This document shows, one piece after another, positions 1 through 12,800 of a stretch of DNA of 47,805 nt. A program made the position numbers and the translations under genes. Source of the stretch: Didymodactylos carnosus (lineage: Eukaryota; Rotifera; Eurotatoria; Philodinida; Philodinidae). The notes beneath the pieces were generated by a model, which saw nothing but the letters and a program-made list of their open reading frames with translations, did no database searches and had not been told where the DNA came from. Positions within the stretch are counted from its first letter, which is position 1. Each line of letters starts with the position of its first letter. The stretch is from NCBI GenBank assembly GCA_905250885.1, contig CAJNOQ010000530.1, positions 1-47,805 of the forward strand. Reading direction: 5' to 3'.

Positions 1-1036
1 AGTTACAGGAACACGCCACTATTCCCAGCCATTAGTTATAGTAGAGAAACAACTATATGTACCGAATATTCTATGCGATTGAGTAATATAGTACAGACTG
101 ATAAATCATGGATTGTTGATACCGTCACCGTGTGACCTCTACAGTGATACAGATTTTCTTTTCTGCTCTCTAACCTGAGTATGCATCATTATTCACAAAT
201 AAAAAACAAACTAGAATCCAATTGTACTTCGCACAAGTTGCGATATCGATAGACAATGTGGACACTTCCAATTATCGAACATTACGGCACATGTTTAAAC
301 AGTAAATTTTCACAGTATCAATCAACAAGAAAACCAGCACACTTTTGAGGCCATGTGCTTAGATGACATAACACCAGAGTAAACCATCCTTTTGGCAAAT
401 ACATAAAGGATAAGAAGCAGTAAATATTATAAAAAGACTTGTAGCAATTTCAGCGAAGTTATTATCGGTCCTTCTTTCTTCTTATTGTGATTATTCTAAA
501 CCGTTTCAACAATCAATGAATAAACTTTTAAAATCATTCTTTGGTGTGTCTTCTATGTTTTAAAGAACTGGTAATCACTTAGTATACCTTTTATTAGATG
601 TATGTATGTGGAAACAGAAATTCACTAATTAGAAGATATGTACACATTCATTTCTCAATTGTCTAAAAATAAAAAAATATGGCACCGGACAATGAATAAT
701 AATTAAAAAGTTCGAAGTTCAAGATACATTTTTCTTCCACTTGTGGAACTCATCTCGCCGAATCTGGACGGTTGTTTAAAAATAGAACGTGAAATGATCC
801 ACATTCAGTACCCAAAGAGCTATCTCGCGTTTTCAGAATGTCTCTACAAGGTCTCTATGTAGTTCTCTAGATCACACGACTCAGTTTTTGCAAAAACGAT
901 GAGTAAATAAGAAAAAAATAATCCCTGAACAAATCCAAAATGTCTATCGACATGATTAATGAAATTCTCATATTACAGGTTGAAAGTAAGCATTGTTCGC
1001 CGATACAAAGACTTAATATCAAATAATTAGCTTGTT
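1..1036. other. Gene-free AT-rich stretch
   Basis: No open frame longer than about 60 codons with coding character, and no repeat or RNA gene that I recognise. It may hold upstream exons or intron sequence of the coding-like block that follows on the + strand, but I could not find a convincing exon with compatible splice sites. Confidence 0.5.
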
Positions 1037-1450
1037 TTGGATGGTGCAGACACATTCATCATATTAGATATTAGATTTACACCCGATATGGGGTTGTCAC
1101 TGGATCAATTTCTAGTGATATTATTCATTAGGAGTACTAATACATATGTGTACGATATAAAACAGATTCCGGATGATGACGGGGATGATTATAGTCGAAA
1201 AGAAGACAAATCTAATAGAAATGGAAAAAAATCCTCCAGCATTATATCTAGCGTTAATCGATTGAAAGAGCGTGAGCTCGATTTAATTGATATATTCAAT
1301 GCTGATACTCTGGATGATTTAGATTTGACTCCATTACGCGATGAAATTTATAATCAGAATTACAGGTTTGATACATTTAGGGATAATCGAACACAATTGT
1401 ATGAATGTACAACTGGTCAGCTCCGGGGATCGTGTATTGGAATTTACTAA
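1037..1450 (+). CDS. Unidentified coding-like block, probably the 3' terminal exon of an unknown gene
   Basis: An open frame of about 137 codons ends at TAA 1448-1450. I do not recognise the protein. The frame opens with TTG just after an in-frame TAG, so no ATG start is evident and it is more likely a terminal exon entered from an upstream intron. Candidate acceptors are the AG near 1049-1050, the TTAG near 1076, and the AAAACAG just before the codons IPDDDGDD. The second half looks most gene-like: an acidic Asp-rich run (DDDGDD), a Lys/Ser-rich polar stretch (NGKKSSS), then an acidic segment with LIDIFNADTLDDLDLTPL. No membrane span, zinc finger or enzyme motif is visible. It converges with the PARP gene, the two stops lying about 465 bp apart. 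It could also be a decayed gene or chance. Confidence 0.35.
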   Translation: MDGADTFIILDIRFTPDMGLSLDQFLVILFIRSTNTYVYDIKQIPDDDGDDYSRKEDKSNRNGKKSSSIISSVNRLKERELDLIDIFNADTLDDLDLTPLRDEIYNQNYRFDTFRDNRTQLYECTTGQLRGSCIGIY

Positions 1451-1496
1451 AAAGCAGATAGTATACAGTACAGATTTACTAAAAAGCAGATAGTAT
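1442..1496. repeat. 23-bp direct duplication across the stop codon
   Basis: A 23-bp sequence beginning ATTTACTAAAAAGCAG occurs at 1442-1464 and again at 1474-1496, offset 32 bp. The first copy contains the stop codon (1448-1450) of the unidentified coding block, so the repeat duplicates its last codons plus stop. Confidence 0.8.
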
Positions 1497-1915
1497 TGTT
1501 AAACTTAAGTCTGAAGCATCTAACTGTCAAATTCGGAATTCGCAAAAGTATATCATTGTTTCTTAATCAAAAACATTCTAGAAAATAAGAGTATATTACT
1601 TTGGAGTTTGGATAATTGTGGAATTGTTTGCTGTTTGATTGATCAATAGATTTTGTCAAAAGATAAACAAGGTTCTTTATTACTACCAAAAAATAAAGAA
1701 TAATGTTTGGGATAGATAACCCAAAAATAGACTCAGAGATGGACAAAATAAAAACACAAGAAAATATAAGTATATATTTTACAACACAGTTAGATAATTG
1801 CAGGAAAAATAAATGTGATTAACATAGAATAAAGTGCTTCATGCATGAGTACAAAAAAAATGTACAAAAGACACATTACTAATAAAATAAGCATCTTAAA
1901 ATTGACAAACTATCT

Positions 1916-4900
1916 TTAATTGAACAAAAACTTTAGTTTTATGAGGTATCTCATTCTAACTTGTTTTGTATCGTATACGATGTATTCATTATAATTCAAG
2001 GTATAACCTTGTGGATTGACAACTTGTGTCTCTTCACCGGGACCCATAGGAACTATCATATCATCCCTAATTAAAAGTAAAAGCGTAGAATGAGTTTGTC
2101 AACGAAAAGCAAGACAAAGAGAACAATAATTCTTACAATGTTATGAAATTTTTTGGATTTGGAGCAATTTGACCAAGTGCTTTGACAGATGAAGTGCCTT
2201 TTGGTAAACGATCAGCATTACAATCTGCAGCCAATAAATCATTTGTTTTTCCCAATGATACCTGAAATATTATAAAGAAGCAAAATGATTTAATGGATAG
2301 AGACGTCAATAACATAAAAGTTAATCAGACAAAGAGAAATTTCAATCATCTACATTAAAAAAATTCAGAATACTCACTTCTGATAATAAAACAATGCCAG
2401 TATTTTTATTTGGAGTTGGATAACAATAGTTGGCAGACTTTGAACTCATATCAGCAAAATATAAGCCTAAAGACATACATACAGAAGTCGTATAAATAAC
2501 AAAACTACACTAACTCTTTACGCACCTTTTCCAAACATATAACCAGTCATTGGTGCTTCTGGTGGCGCAATTCTCAATCCTTGGCCTATAATACCAGCAA
2601 AATTTGTCAGACGTGAACCGTGCCACAGTAACATTCTAAAATAATTGAAAAATTACGTTAACCAAGACAAAAGTTAGAGTTAACAGTTTTGAATCTTACT
2701 TATTTCCAACATCTTTAAACTGCTCAGCATCGTTTTCTTTTTTAACTTCATATATTTGTTCAATTTCCATTTTATACTGTTGATGTGTTTTGGCGTGTGT
2801 CGATTGTAAGTAATCATTAATGATTTTATACACTGATTCTGTTTTCTCAACTGGTCGAATAGCACAATGTAGTTGTTCATAATGTTGATCAACTGGATTC
2901 AGTTTATCCGAATCTGTTTGCAATGTTTGAATAGCTATTTCAATATCAGTCAATGTCTTTACAATGAAAAACAAACAAATAATGCTCATGATAAAGAGTT
3001 ACAAATAGACTTTTCCACATACTTCTAATAATTCAATTTCAACTTTCAATTGAGCTTGATTTCTAATTATTGGTGGAGTTCTCATACCAAAATCATGAGG
3101 AATTCGTGAATAATATTTGTTACAAGCTTCAACAAGTGTACGATCCAATTTATTTGCTTTTATGCATGTTTCAATTTCTTTCAATGCCGAATAACCAGCT
3201 TTAATTTGATTCATAGAAAGTTTTCCTTAAAAGAAGCCAAAATAGTGATTTATAAATAGAAGAGCACATAAGATATCAATCCTTACCAAGTGGAGCCTTC
3301 TGTGCATCATATTTCATTTCTATTAATGTATCTTCCATTGCTTGAATATTACAAATAAGATTAATCAAATCTTGAATACGTTTATCAAGACGTGACTCTG
3401 GTATAATACGCGAAGGTTTTTGTTCGACATTTTTTTTCATTTTCTTTTCTTCCACATCCTACCAAAACCAAAATATTACCAATATTTCTGCATAGTTTTC
3501 GATAATTGAGTAAGCATACTGATGCATTAAAATCCAGTTTGATATAATCGTACTTTCCTGGAGCTTTCTCAAATGTGTCTCGATGATACCATTCATTTTT
3601 TGTTTTATCACTAAATCTATCAAGGAAATAACACTCGGTTTTTTCTTCATAGGATAAGTTTTAATATTAATTGTACGAGAAGATCAACAATATTCATTTT
3701 ACTAGAAAACATATAGAAGTATTTAAAAGAAAACGAAAATTCTTTCTTTTTCTCTCTCTCTATACAAAAAGAGACTAGAAAGAAAATGAATGATGTAGCA
3801 GTTTAATTTACTACATATTCGTGATTTTCTTTTTGTATGTTACTGATGGTGACTCTAGTTTGAGTCGAAAGTTCTTATATATCTTTTAATAAAATAAATA
3901 TTGTTGATTTTTTCGTACAATTCATATTTACGTTTACTAATTTATTCTGAACAAGCGAAACTGAAATAAATTTTTAAATTACTTCTTGCAAAATATTCTT
4001 TTTGCACCATCAAGATCAGGTCCCAATGATTTCAAGTCATGTTGCCCTGTTTTACCAACACGACCCCTGAAATAAACATAAATTTTATATTTAGCAAATC
4101 AAACGTTCAAAATTCGTTGAAAAATAAAACCTACCAACGCATCCAAACATAATATAGTTTCTTACTATTATATTCTAAAAGCTGAATAAGATAATATTTA
4201 TTGTTATTATTGCCAAGATCTGTCTTAACACAAAAAGAAAACATGCAGTAAACATAACAATGTGATATTAGATTATGAAAACTTACTTGATTTAACATAC
4301 AATCCCAAACATCTTCACCTTCACAATAAATATGTGTTGTACTAACTTCCGTACATTCGGGATCAACTGGTACTTTTCCAGCAACAGTCGTTATTGTTCT
4401 CACTAAATAAACAAGCCTAGTGGCACTAAAACTTCTATCAACATTCTTTAGTTTTACTTGTGTTTTTTTGTTGATTTTGTGTTGATTTAGAAGAAATTGC
4501 ACGTTTTTTATTCGTGACCGTATCACCACGTTCTTTATCGTTACCGCTTTCTTCTAACGAACGTTTTCGTGTATTTACTGTAGGTGTTGACGATATAGAG
4601 CGTTTTGATTGTGTTGTTGGGGATGGAATAACAGCCGCTAAACAAATTTTGTTTACTAATCTGTGAGAAAAAATAAAAACCAATTGTTTACTTGATTTAA
4701 CACAACGCACGTTTCTTTTAACTCCAGTATCTTTATTGATTTGTACCATCTTATCTAAATCAATTTCATAATTTTTCTCATCGACTATATATGATATAAA
4801 CTTTTTTTTCTTTTTCACAGCATCAGCTATAGTCATCATAATCGTAACATCGTAAGGACACCATTTCGAATGTTCGTTTTGCCATTCATACACGTGAAAC

Positions 4901-5446
4901 TCTTCAAAAATAAATGAAAAATATACAGATATATCTTCTAACTAACCAACATGTTTGTAAAAACAATATGACAGCAGAAACAAGAACTACCATTTTTCTC
5001 TTCAATTTGAATACATAATCGCATTCGACGTTGAAATTTTGTTTTCTGATTCACGTGGATCTGTTAAAAATAGAATAAAAAGAAAGTATTATGATCAAGA
5101 CCTAATGAAAACTTTGAGTATGAGTACCATTGAATCGAATTTGACCATCATGTTGACCCCATCTGCAAGTGTTATCTCAACCTATAATCGCAGAAGAAAA
5201 CAATATTTTAATGAGCAGAAGGTATGGTACAGCCTACCAATTTTTTTCCTTGTTCCCATGCGTCTGATATTTCCTTTTGGTTTTCAGAAGGATATTGCTG
5301 CCACTTAGATTTGTCACCTAAAATAAAATGTTAGTTTACATCACTGAAATTATAATTTATGAATCTTTTTAAATTGCACTATGCTTAAAACTAGAAACAT
5401 TACCTTCCCATTCCCACTGAACAGACAAGCCAGACAAAGTCGTCAT
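1916..5446 (-). CDS. PARP2: PARP2-type poly(ADP-ribose) polymerase with two N-terminal WWE domains
   Basis: Uses NAD+ to build ADP-ribose chains on nuclear proteins at DNA breaks. Sixteen exons: 5446-5404, 5317-5238, 5181-5128, 5060-4991, 4901-4458, 4402-4287, 4223-4135, 4066-3983, 3616-3520, 3458-3287, 3225-3023, 2956-2700, 2635-2526, 2466-2378, 2261-2137, 2066-1916. They total 2184 nt, 727 aa, all phases agreeing. Domains: WWE1 about 10-80 (QWEWEG; VKFDSM; RRMRL), WWE2 about 86-150 ([14 protein letters not shown]), a basic linker 151-240 with KKR and RKR clusters (likely nuclear localisation), WGR about 243-350 (MRWGRVGK), helical regulatory domain about 378-500 ([11 protein letters not shown]), ADP-ribosyl transferase about 505-727. 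The H-Y-E triad reads H575 (LWHGS), Y609 (GLYFAD) and E705 (YNEYIVY). The domains from WGR onward align closely with animal PARP2; the WWE pair replaces the usual short basic tail. WWE domains bind iso-ADP-ribose in other proteins; that role here is inference. Intron 8 (366 bp) holds a MITE-like element. Confidence 0.94.
3661..3930. mobile_element. MITE-like inverted-repeat element in PARP2 intron 8
   Basis: About 50-bp imperfect terminal inverted repeats (3663-3715 and 3876-3928) share the core AATTGTACGA followed by ATCAACAATATT. Both ends begin TAA and abut TA, as expected of a Tc1/mariner-type TA target, but no transposase is present. The element makes up most of the 366-bp intron; the other introns of this gene are 55-116 bp. 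Confidence 0.65.
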
Positions 5447-5459
5447 TCGGCCTTTTTAT

Positions 5460-5469
5460 CTAAAACAGA
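5460..5469 (-). promoter_or_regulatory. Candidate 3' splice site in the PARP2 leader
   Basis: Read on the minus strand, TCTGTTTTAG ends 13 bases before the ATG. It is a good acceptor with no needed coding exon upstream, so it marks a 5' UTR intron or a spliced-leader trans-splicing site. Bdelloid rotifers are known to trans-splice a leader; its use here is inference. Confidence 0.4.
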
Positions 5470-6793
5470 ATACCAATTTATTACAGAACTTTGTTATTGA
5501 TAAAAGAAAATTTAACATCGTGAGGAAAAAGCTTTTTTTTAAAAATGCAGACTTTAATTAGCAATCTTTGGTTAGATCTGCCTACCAGTAGTATAGAAGC
5601 AGGCAAATAATTGATTTAATAATGCGATGCCAGTTAGGCATAAGCAGTTTATAACTGTTTTAATAACAAAAAACAATCAAAACTGTTCATTCTACTAAAA
5701 TGCGCTCTTTTTCACTAATTCAATGTCAAGGTACTCTGTCTGATGTTAGTATCGAAACAGTACAGGAATGTCAACTAATCAAATCTTTAGCTGTTTGTTG
5801 TTTATTTTTGAATACAATACGTCACGATGAAAGGGAAAAATAATGGGGCCAGAAGATAGACAACATGATTTTAGAAACAATGAATGTGTTGTAGAAATAA
5901 GAATTGCATCAAATTTCGTCTACAGCCAAAATCTGCTAAAGGACTGAAAATCCTACAGATCTCTCACGAGCAATTGCTTGATAGTCGCAGCAAAAGTCAA
6001 AAGTGAACTCTGAACCCTTCGAGGAAGAAGTCGAATAGAGTTGTATCACCCATTTAAATTTGTTCTTTAGGAAAAGTATTTATGATCATTATTATAGTAT
6101 TTCATTAGTATATCATTATTATCATTTTCGGTTTGTGAAATCTATCTGTACCACACATATATTCTCTTGGATATGTTCAAAAAAGCTCTCAGTTTAGCGC
6201 TACAACTGAAAAAGTTCTTTTGTGATGTATTAATGTCCATTTCTTCCCGCTGCAAAGGCCAAGATAAGAATTATGCACACAAGATTTTTCAATATAAAGT
6301 TTTTTTCGTTTCAATATAACTTTATTGAGCCATTATTGACGCTTCTCTACAGCAATAAAGTGTACGAATTGACAAAAAATACGTTCTATCATACTTTATG
6401 CCTCATTTAAACAATTTGCTCTCATATGTATTAAAATATGATAGAAAAAAACAAGGAAAAAGACGGCGAACAATTATATATTTACTCAGTCGCCTGTCGC
6501 CATCACGAACGGTTCTGGTTGGCTTTCACAATCGGTGCCCGGCTGTGCTTCATTTAATCAAATAAAGGCGAAATGTGTCAGAAAGTTGCTACATTGTACA
6601 AAAGCTTTGTAGCTATGTCCTTTATTCTTCTTGTGATAAATTAGTATTAGTCAGTTAATAAACCATATCCTAAAATATTATGCATAAACGTGTTGCACCC
6701 AAATCAGTATTTGCCATAGTAACAGGTGCATGTTAAATATTGTCATGGCGTTAAAAGCGTTCGATAATAATATAAATTTCTTAATGTAAATGT

Positions 6794-6803
6794 TTATGTA
6801 TAG
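6794..6803 (+). promoter_or_regulatory. Candidate 3' splice site in the KATNIP leader
   Basis: TTATGTATAG ends eight bases before the ATG at 6812. As at PARP2, an acceptor-like AG lies just upstream of the first coding exon, compatible with a 5' UTR intron or leader trans-splicing. Confidence 0.35.
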
Positions 6804-6811
6804 AAGATTAA

Positions 6812-9800
6812 ATGGATGGTTCACCGCGTATCGTTAGAAGCCAGAGTGCGGTAGGACTTCTTTTCTATCAACATATTGCATAAGCGTCATGTTTATTATT
6901 TGCAGCTTCAAGCTCATCGAGAAGATGTACCTACCAAACATGAGAACTATCTGATAAATTTGCAAGAGAGAAACAAGTACGGTAAAACAAATATTTGCAA
7001 TTTCTCTTGGTTTTTATCATAACTATTTTTCGAACGAAACAAGGATTGAACACACGGAAAGCGTAAGAAAATAAAAGGATGCTGAGACGTATTCCAGTGT
7101 ATTTTCAATGATCAAGTTTGTATGTAAGAGAAAAATGCAGAGTTCTCTCTGAAAAATGATTGTGCAATCTATTGCATACTTTGAAATCTGGATTTGTACA
7201 CACCTGGAACACGCAATAACATTTGAGAAACGTGATTGATGGAGAACTCTGCTCAATGTGTGTAAATTCAACCGCGTTCATTTTCACTAGACTATCTAAG
7301 ACATTTGTATAGCAGATTTCCAAATTTGGGAGAAGGAATTTCTTTTAGTAAAATACATACCCTTATTATGTTTTTTGAGGTATTGCGCCTCAAGTGAGCT
7401 TCCTTGTACTAATTATAACCATGATTTTCTTTAATCAAACAGATTGATAAAATTATTACGTCAACAACGTCAGCAAGAGAATAACTTAAAACGTCGTGAG
7501 ACAGGATTTCAGTTGTACCTTAATGGGGCACACCATACACCACCAAAACGTCCACCATCGATACAAGGTAAACCTCTCGCTCTTTTTTTCTTACGTAAAA
7601 ATTTAATTTCTTTTGCAGGCAGTAGCAATCGAAATCATGCTCCAATGAATTTAGATTTTCTTCTACCATATTCTTCTGATTTTCAATATCCGACAAAATC
7701 TGCTATAAATAATGCAAATAATAATACTCATAGCGACAAATTTTCAACGTCGTCGCGTCGTCAGTGGAATAATAATCCCATAGTAAAAATAAAAACTACA
7801 CAAGGATCAACTATCGTTGATCTTCCTATGAATCTTCATCAGTCGCCAGCAACAAATCATGATAGTCGCGTAAAATCATTATATGTAAAACAGCAAATCC
7901 AGTCAGACGACCAACATTTTAATACTACACAGTCAGCACATTCTCCAAATTTGAAAATTGGTCAATCAAGAAAAGCTTGGGATGAACAACCAGTTGAATT
8001 AAATTCTAGTCAATTAAAAGCGAATTATAATAATGTACCGTTCTATAACTTTAAACCAGTCAACGTAAAAGAAAGTTGGTTACCCAATTGGTGTGTAAAG
8101 ACAATTGGTACACCTCAAGAAAATACTAACTCGTATCAAAATGAAGGTAGATTAGTGTGTCCATCATCTCTTCTTATTCTTTCTTTAAGTAAGAAATAAT
8201 AGTCCTAAGGGTTCTGCTTGTAATGACCAAATGCCCTTTTTTTAACATTTAGTTGTCTTTTTTATGCTTCATACATCATTTGAACAAATATTTAGATGAT
8301 TATGAATCCGATTTTGATTTATCTCAAAGCAGTACTGACGATGATCATGATGATGTTGAATCCCACGATAATTGTTTATTAAACCGTGTGTGTACGTATT
8401 ATTCTTAACAGGCGTACGTTAGCAATTAAACTGTGAAAAATTTTTACGTGAAATAATGTCCGAGTCTGTAAGAATATGTCACATTTTTTTAATGACGTGA
8501 TAATGCGCGATAATAATGCAGTACATAACGCTGTATAACGCTGCATAACATATGTAGTGTACTTTCACACGTTAAGACATTATTTAACATAAAGATTATT
8601 CACAATGATGGCAGTTCTTACATCATTAATGGTTTATTTTAGCCTTATCCTCTGATGATTCGACAGAATGCAAGATCATAACTGAAAAGCTTTCGGTAAC
8701 ATATGATATTGAAAACAAAGAATTCTTCTGTTAGTATGTAAGCCATAAAAAAATAATAACGCAATTGCTGTACTCTTTCAGATTTGCAACAATAATAACA
8801 CTCACCAGCAACTCGTACCCAGTAATAAACATTCAACAATGATCGAAGAACTAAGTGACAGTTTAAAAACGATACTTTCTCAGCGAGAAGAAGAGCATAA
8901 GTCAAATGTCACTAAGATACCACCAGAAGGTCTCACAACTAGTACCTTGGTAGGTAGGTAAGCTAAACGATAATAAATTTATTATTCATTATAATACTAA
9001 AAATTTCAAGTGTAGTTTAGAGTACTATAGTGTCTTATTTTAATGTGTAACCCAATTGAGTAACAATGAAAGTGAAAAATACTCGCATAAAGTTAGAATC
9101 TAAGAATAATTGTCAAATTACTTCAAGTATAATTAGGAATCAAATACTTTCAAAATTATTAAAAGACAAAACACACAGAATGTATATCCACTATCTAACT
9201 CAAACTATAATGGTGTGTATCCATTTTTGAAGATCTTCTGATAGATGGATGACGAGGATTTGAAAGTTTTGTTCATCGATAGCCGAGATTTGGTTTGGAG
9301 GCGTCTTCTTCATAACTAGAAAAGTTCAAAAATCTTTGTTAGATGAGGCCTTCTAGAGGATGTTTGAAGAACTGATTTGAACGCTCAAAAAGTTGAAACA
9401 GCAATGTGCTTGTTTTTACACATGTGTAGATATACCAAAGTGTCCTCTAAAAAATGAGAGTCATCCGGCCTCTTCATACACCAAGGTTTAAGCGTGGTAT
9501 GAGACTTCCTGAGAGGTTACGCACTAGATTAAGATGCACTACACAAACCTCGATTACAACCGGGACATAGGTTAATGAGCGTACTGAGTCTCGCGACAAC
9601 GTTCTGTTTGCATCAAACACCTAGCGAACATCTATTTTTGGTGAAACAAGCAGTTTTAGACTCTTTTCATCAAAACTAAATATTTTGTTACTCCCTCAGA
9701 AAGTCAGAGAATCTGATGCCACGCCTAAACCCCGGTGTATGAAGAGGCCGGATGACTCTCATTTCTTAGAGGATACTTTGGTCTATCTACACATGTGTAG

Positions 9801-12800
9801 AAACAAGCACATTGCTGTTTCAACTTTTTGAGCGTTCAAATCAGTTCTTCAAACATCCTCTAGAAGGCCTCATCTAACAAAGATTTTTGAACTTTTCTAG
9901 TTATGAAGAAGACGCCTCCAAACCAAATCTCGGCTATCGCTGAACGAAACTTTCAAATCCTCGTCATCCATCTATCAGAAGATCTTCAAAAATGGATACA
10001 CTCCGCTATAGTTTGAGTTAGATAGTGGTTTTCGTTGGACAACTACATAATGATATATTGGGATTTTTTGAAACAATGTTTCGTTTTTAGTTGAAGTTTC
10101 GTTTAACTGGATAGTTCTTGTGCTGTACTGAGTTTTTATGTTATAAAAATACGCTACTGTTTTATTTTTTGAAACAATAATTGTTTTAATTGTAAAACTC
10201 AAATTGCAAATTACTACATGAAATTTATGTTTGATGTAAAATCTATCACTTATTTTCAAACAAATATTTTGTTCTTTTTCTTCATGTAAGAAATGCGTGT
10301 GTGAAATATTCAGTAATATTCACATAAATTTTTATTTAATCATAAACGGTTTATATTTTTTTATCGAATAAAAGAGTTGATTTTATGAATGAACGTCCTG
10401 TTTTGTGTTGGAAATAAAAGAAACTGAACATAATGTGTTTGCCAGATGAACGAAGTAATTGACGGTGACATATGCCGAACAGAGAGAAGAAAAGTTTGTG
10501 TTTCCTCTCCTCTGCTTTTTCGACAAAGAATAAAATATTACCTGTTCTTTTCCTTTTCAACTTAAAATTGAAAAGAAACATGACAACGTCAATCAATAGC
10601 CTATCGCACTATCAGACCTACACACACAGTTGCAGAATTTTCATTTCATTTTTTCTTATATTTTTTTACACGTGAAATTTTTTCAGCTTTAATTATAAAA
10701 GTCAGTCGAAAAAAAAAATAAAGATCATAGACAGAAGTTGTTTTTGAAAGTGAGCAATTGTATACAAATGATAATTTGAACTTGACTGCTATTGATTGGT
10801 TGTCTCATAAAGAGAAAAGAAAAGTAACAGTGATCTTGGGAATAATAATCTTTAAAAAGTCATTAAAAGAATGAGTCGTCGAGAGAATAATCAAATACCT
10901 GAGAATAAAAAAGTGTCGAAAGCAAGCGACAGTCGACCGGGTAAGATATTATCTCATATATGTATAAATATATGTTAATAAATTAAAATCTAAATTGACA
11001 TTCTGTTTAATTATTTATTAATCATATATATATATTAATTTTGTGACAGACGATGTCTATAGTGGCACAATTTGTTCTTTTAGGTTTACCACCACGCCGA
11101 CTTGCTGGAGCAGATTTAAGAAAGCATACAAGTAATGCATATCAAGCACCCCAGAGACGTCCGACAAAAATGGTTGATAGTCTCGATTTAGAAAATTTTC
11201 CAGCACCAAAGTATAAAATAAACTCTTTGTACAAAAATAATTTTATCTTAACAGTGTTTCAACTACTTTCAGAGAATTTCATGTTACATCTGATCTCGAT
11301 TTTGACGAAAAAAAGCCTGCAGATGTTTTCTCATCTCATCAATCAAGTAATTTATTGTCGATTAATAAAGATCGAAAGCCATTTGCAGCTAATCGTAATG
11401 GTATGTAAGAGAGAAATGTAAATTTTAAACTGATTTGAGAATATTTAATTTTTTCTAGAATCTAACAGTCCAGCATCCGATTGGCTTGAGCGTTCTATTA
11501 CTCAGATCGATTTATTTGGGCGTAGACATCGTGGAATGTTAGAAAACACCGACATAAGTAAGAGTCATTTATATATTTACAGACTTAGATTAACTGACAT
11601 TTAAATGATCATACTTATTCAACCATACCGCAATTTTGTGTTTCTTTTAACTCATTAGCTTGTATCAACTATAATTGCAATTGTTCAAAATGACATTGTA
11701 AACAAGAAATTTTCTTGTGATTATAACATTTCATAGACTAAGTTCCATCTCGTAGATTTTCAGCTGTTTGAATTGTCTTCTCTCATACAGAGTATAAACG
11801 GAACGCGTATTACATCAATCACCAAATAAAACTGTGTTTTCAAAATACTTAAAAAACTTCCAACTTCTCACTAAATTGTAACAAAAACGCGAAGAATGCT
11901 TATAATTCTCACATAAACCCTCTACCGATGAAAAATGAAACAATCTATTCAATTTTGTTGATAGCAAAAAATATGATACTGAAACGTGTTAAATAGCGGA
12001 GTCACTCAGACATCGGATGATGACAAACGTGTACAATATTAAGTAGTTCTCATTTTAGATGAATCAGTGGAAGATTATTTTAAAAATGTGAAAAAAGATG
12101 AACAACAGCAAGAGGAAGAAAACAACGCTCATGTTGATGATGATACGTTTATGATACCAGAATTACCTCAAGGTCAACAGTTAGTGTTTAATTTAAAGTC
12201 GTCATGGGGCGATCGACATTACATCGGATTAAATGGAATTGAAATATTTTCAAGTGAAGGTTATCCAGTTGTCATTCGAAAGGTAAATTGATTATTTTTG
12301 TTAAAAAATTAATTATTTATAGAAATTTTTTTTAATTTTGAAGATAACGGCCGATCCACCCGATATTAACATATTGCCAGAATACGGTAATGATCCAAGA
12401 GTAGTGGGAAATTTAATTGATGGTGTTAATAAAACACGTGATGATATTCATATGTGGCTAGCACCGTTTATAGCCGGTCGTGATCATTTTATTTATATCA
12501 CGTTTGAACAACCATCAAGAATAGCGATGATACGAATTTGGGTAAATTATAGACAGCATTTTTTACTACGATCTCACTTTTAGAAGTTACAAGAATCTTC
12601 GTAAGCTGATCGAGCGTTTTTCACATGCCAAAAATTATTTTTGGTTTAAAACTGTACCATTTTATTCTACATGCAAAAAAAATCTATAGTCCTGACTATA
12701 ATTGACTTATAAGTTTCTCTAAACATACGTTTAAACTCAAGGATTTTTTTGATAATTGTCTGCTTTCTCGTGTGTGAATGAACATTAGAAATTCGTATCT

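Larger units (their letters stand above)
5447..6811. promoter_or_regulatory. Shared upstream region between divergent PARP2 and KATNIP
   Basis: 1.37 kb separates the two start codons and must hold both promoters. I see no clear TATA box at a defined spacing, CpG island or gene in it, only AT-rich unique-looking sequence. Candidate splice-acceptor sites close to each ATG are listed separately. Confidence 0.4.

Noticed and set aside
4661..4700. A possible tiny intron (GTAAAC...TCACAG, 31 nt) inside PARP2 exon 5
   Set aside because: Removing it shifts the frame into stops. Reading through keeps an open frame and a basic linker whose end joins the next exon in phase.
7444..8199. A continuous frame across KATNIP exons 3-4 suggesting no intron at 7568-7618
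   Set aside because: The 51-bp segment is a multiple of three without stops, but it has good GT and TTTTGCAG borders and a T-rich tract, so I treat it as an intron; retention would add only 17 residues.
9512..9705. tRNA B-box-like GGTTGTAATCGAGG in the fold-back spacer (minus strand)
   Set aside because: Too far from the consensus and no A box at proper distance.
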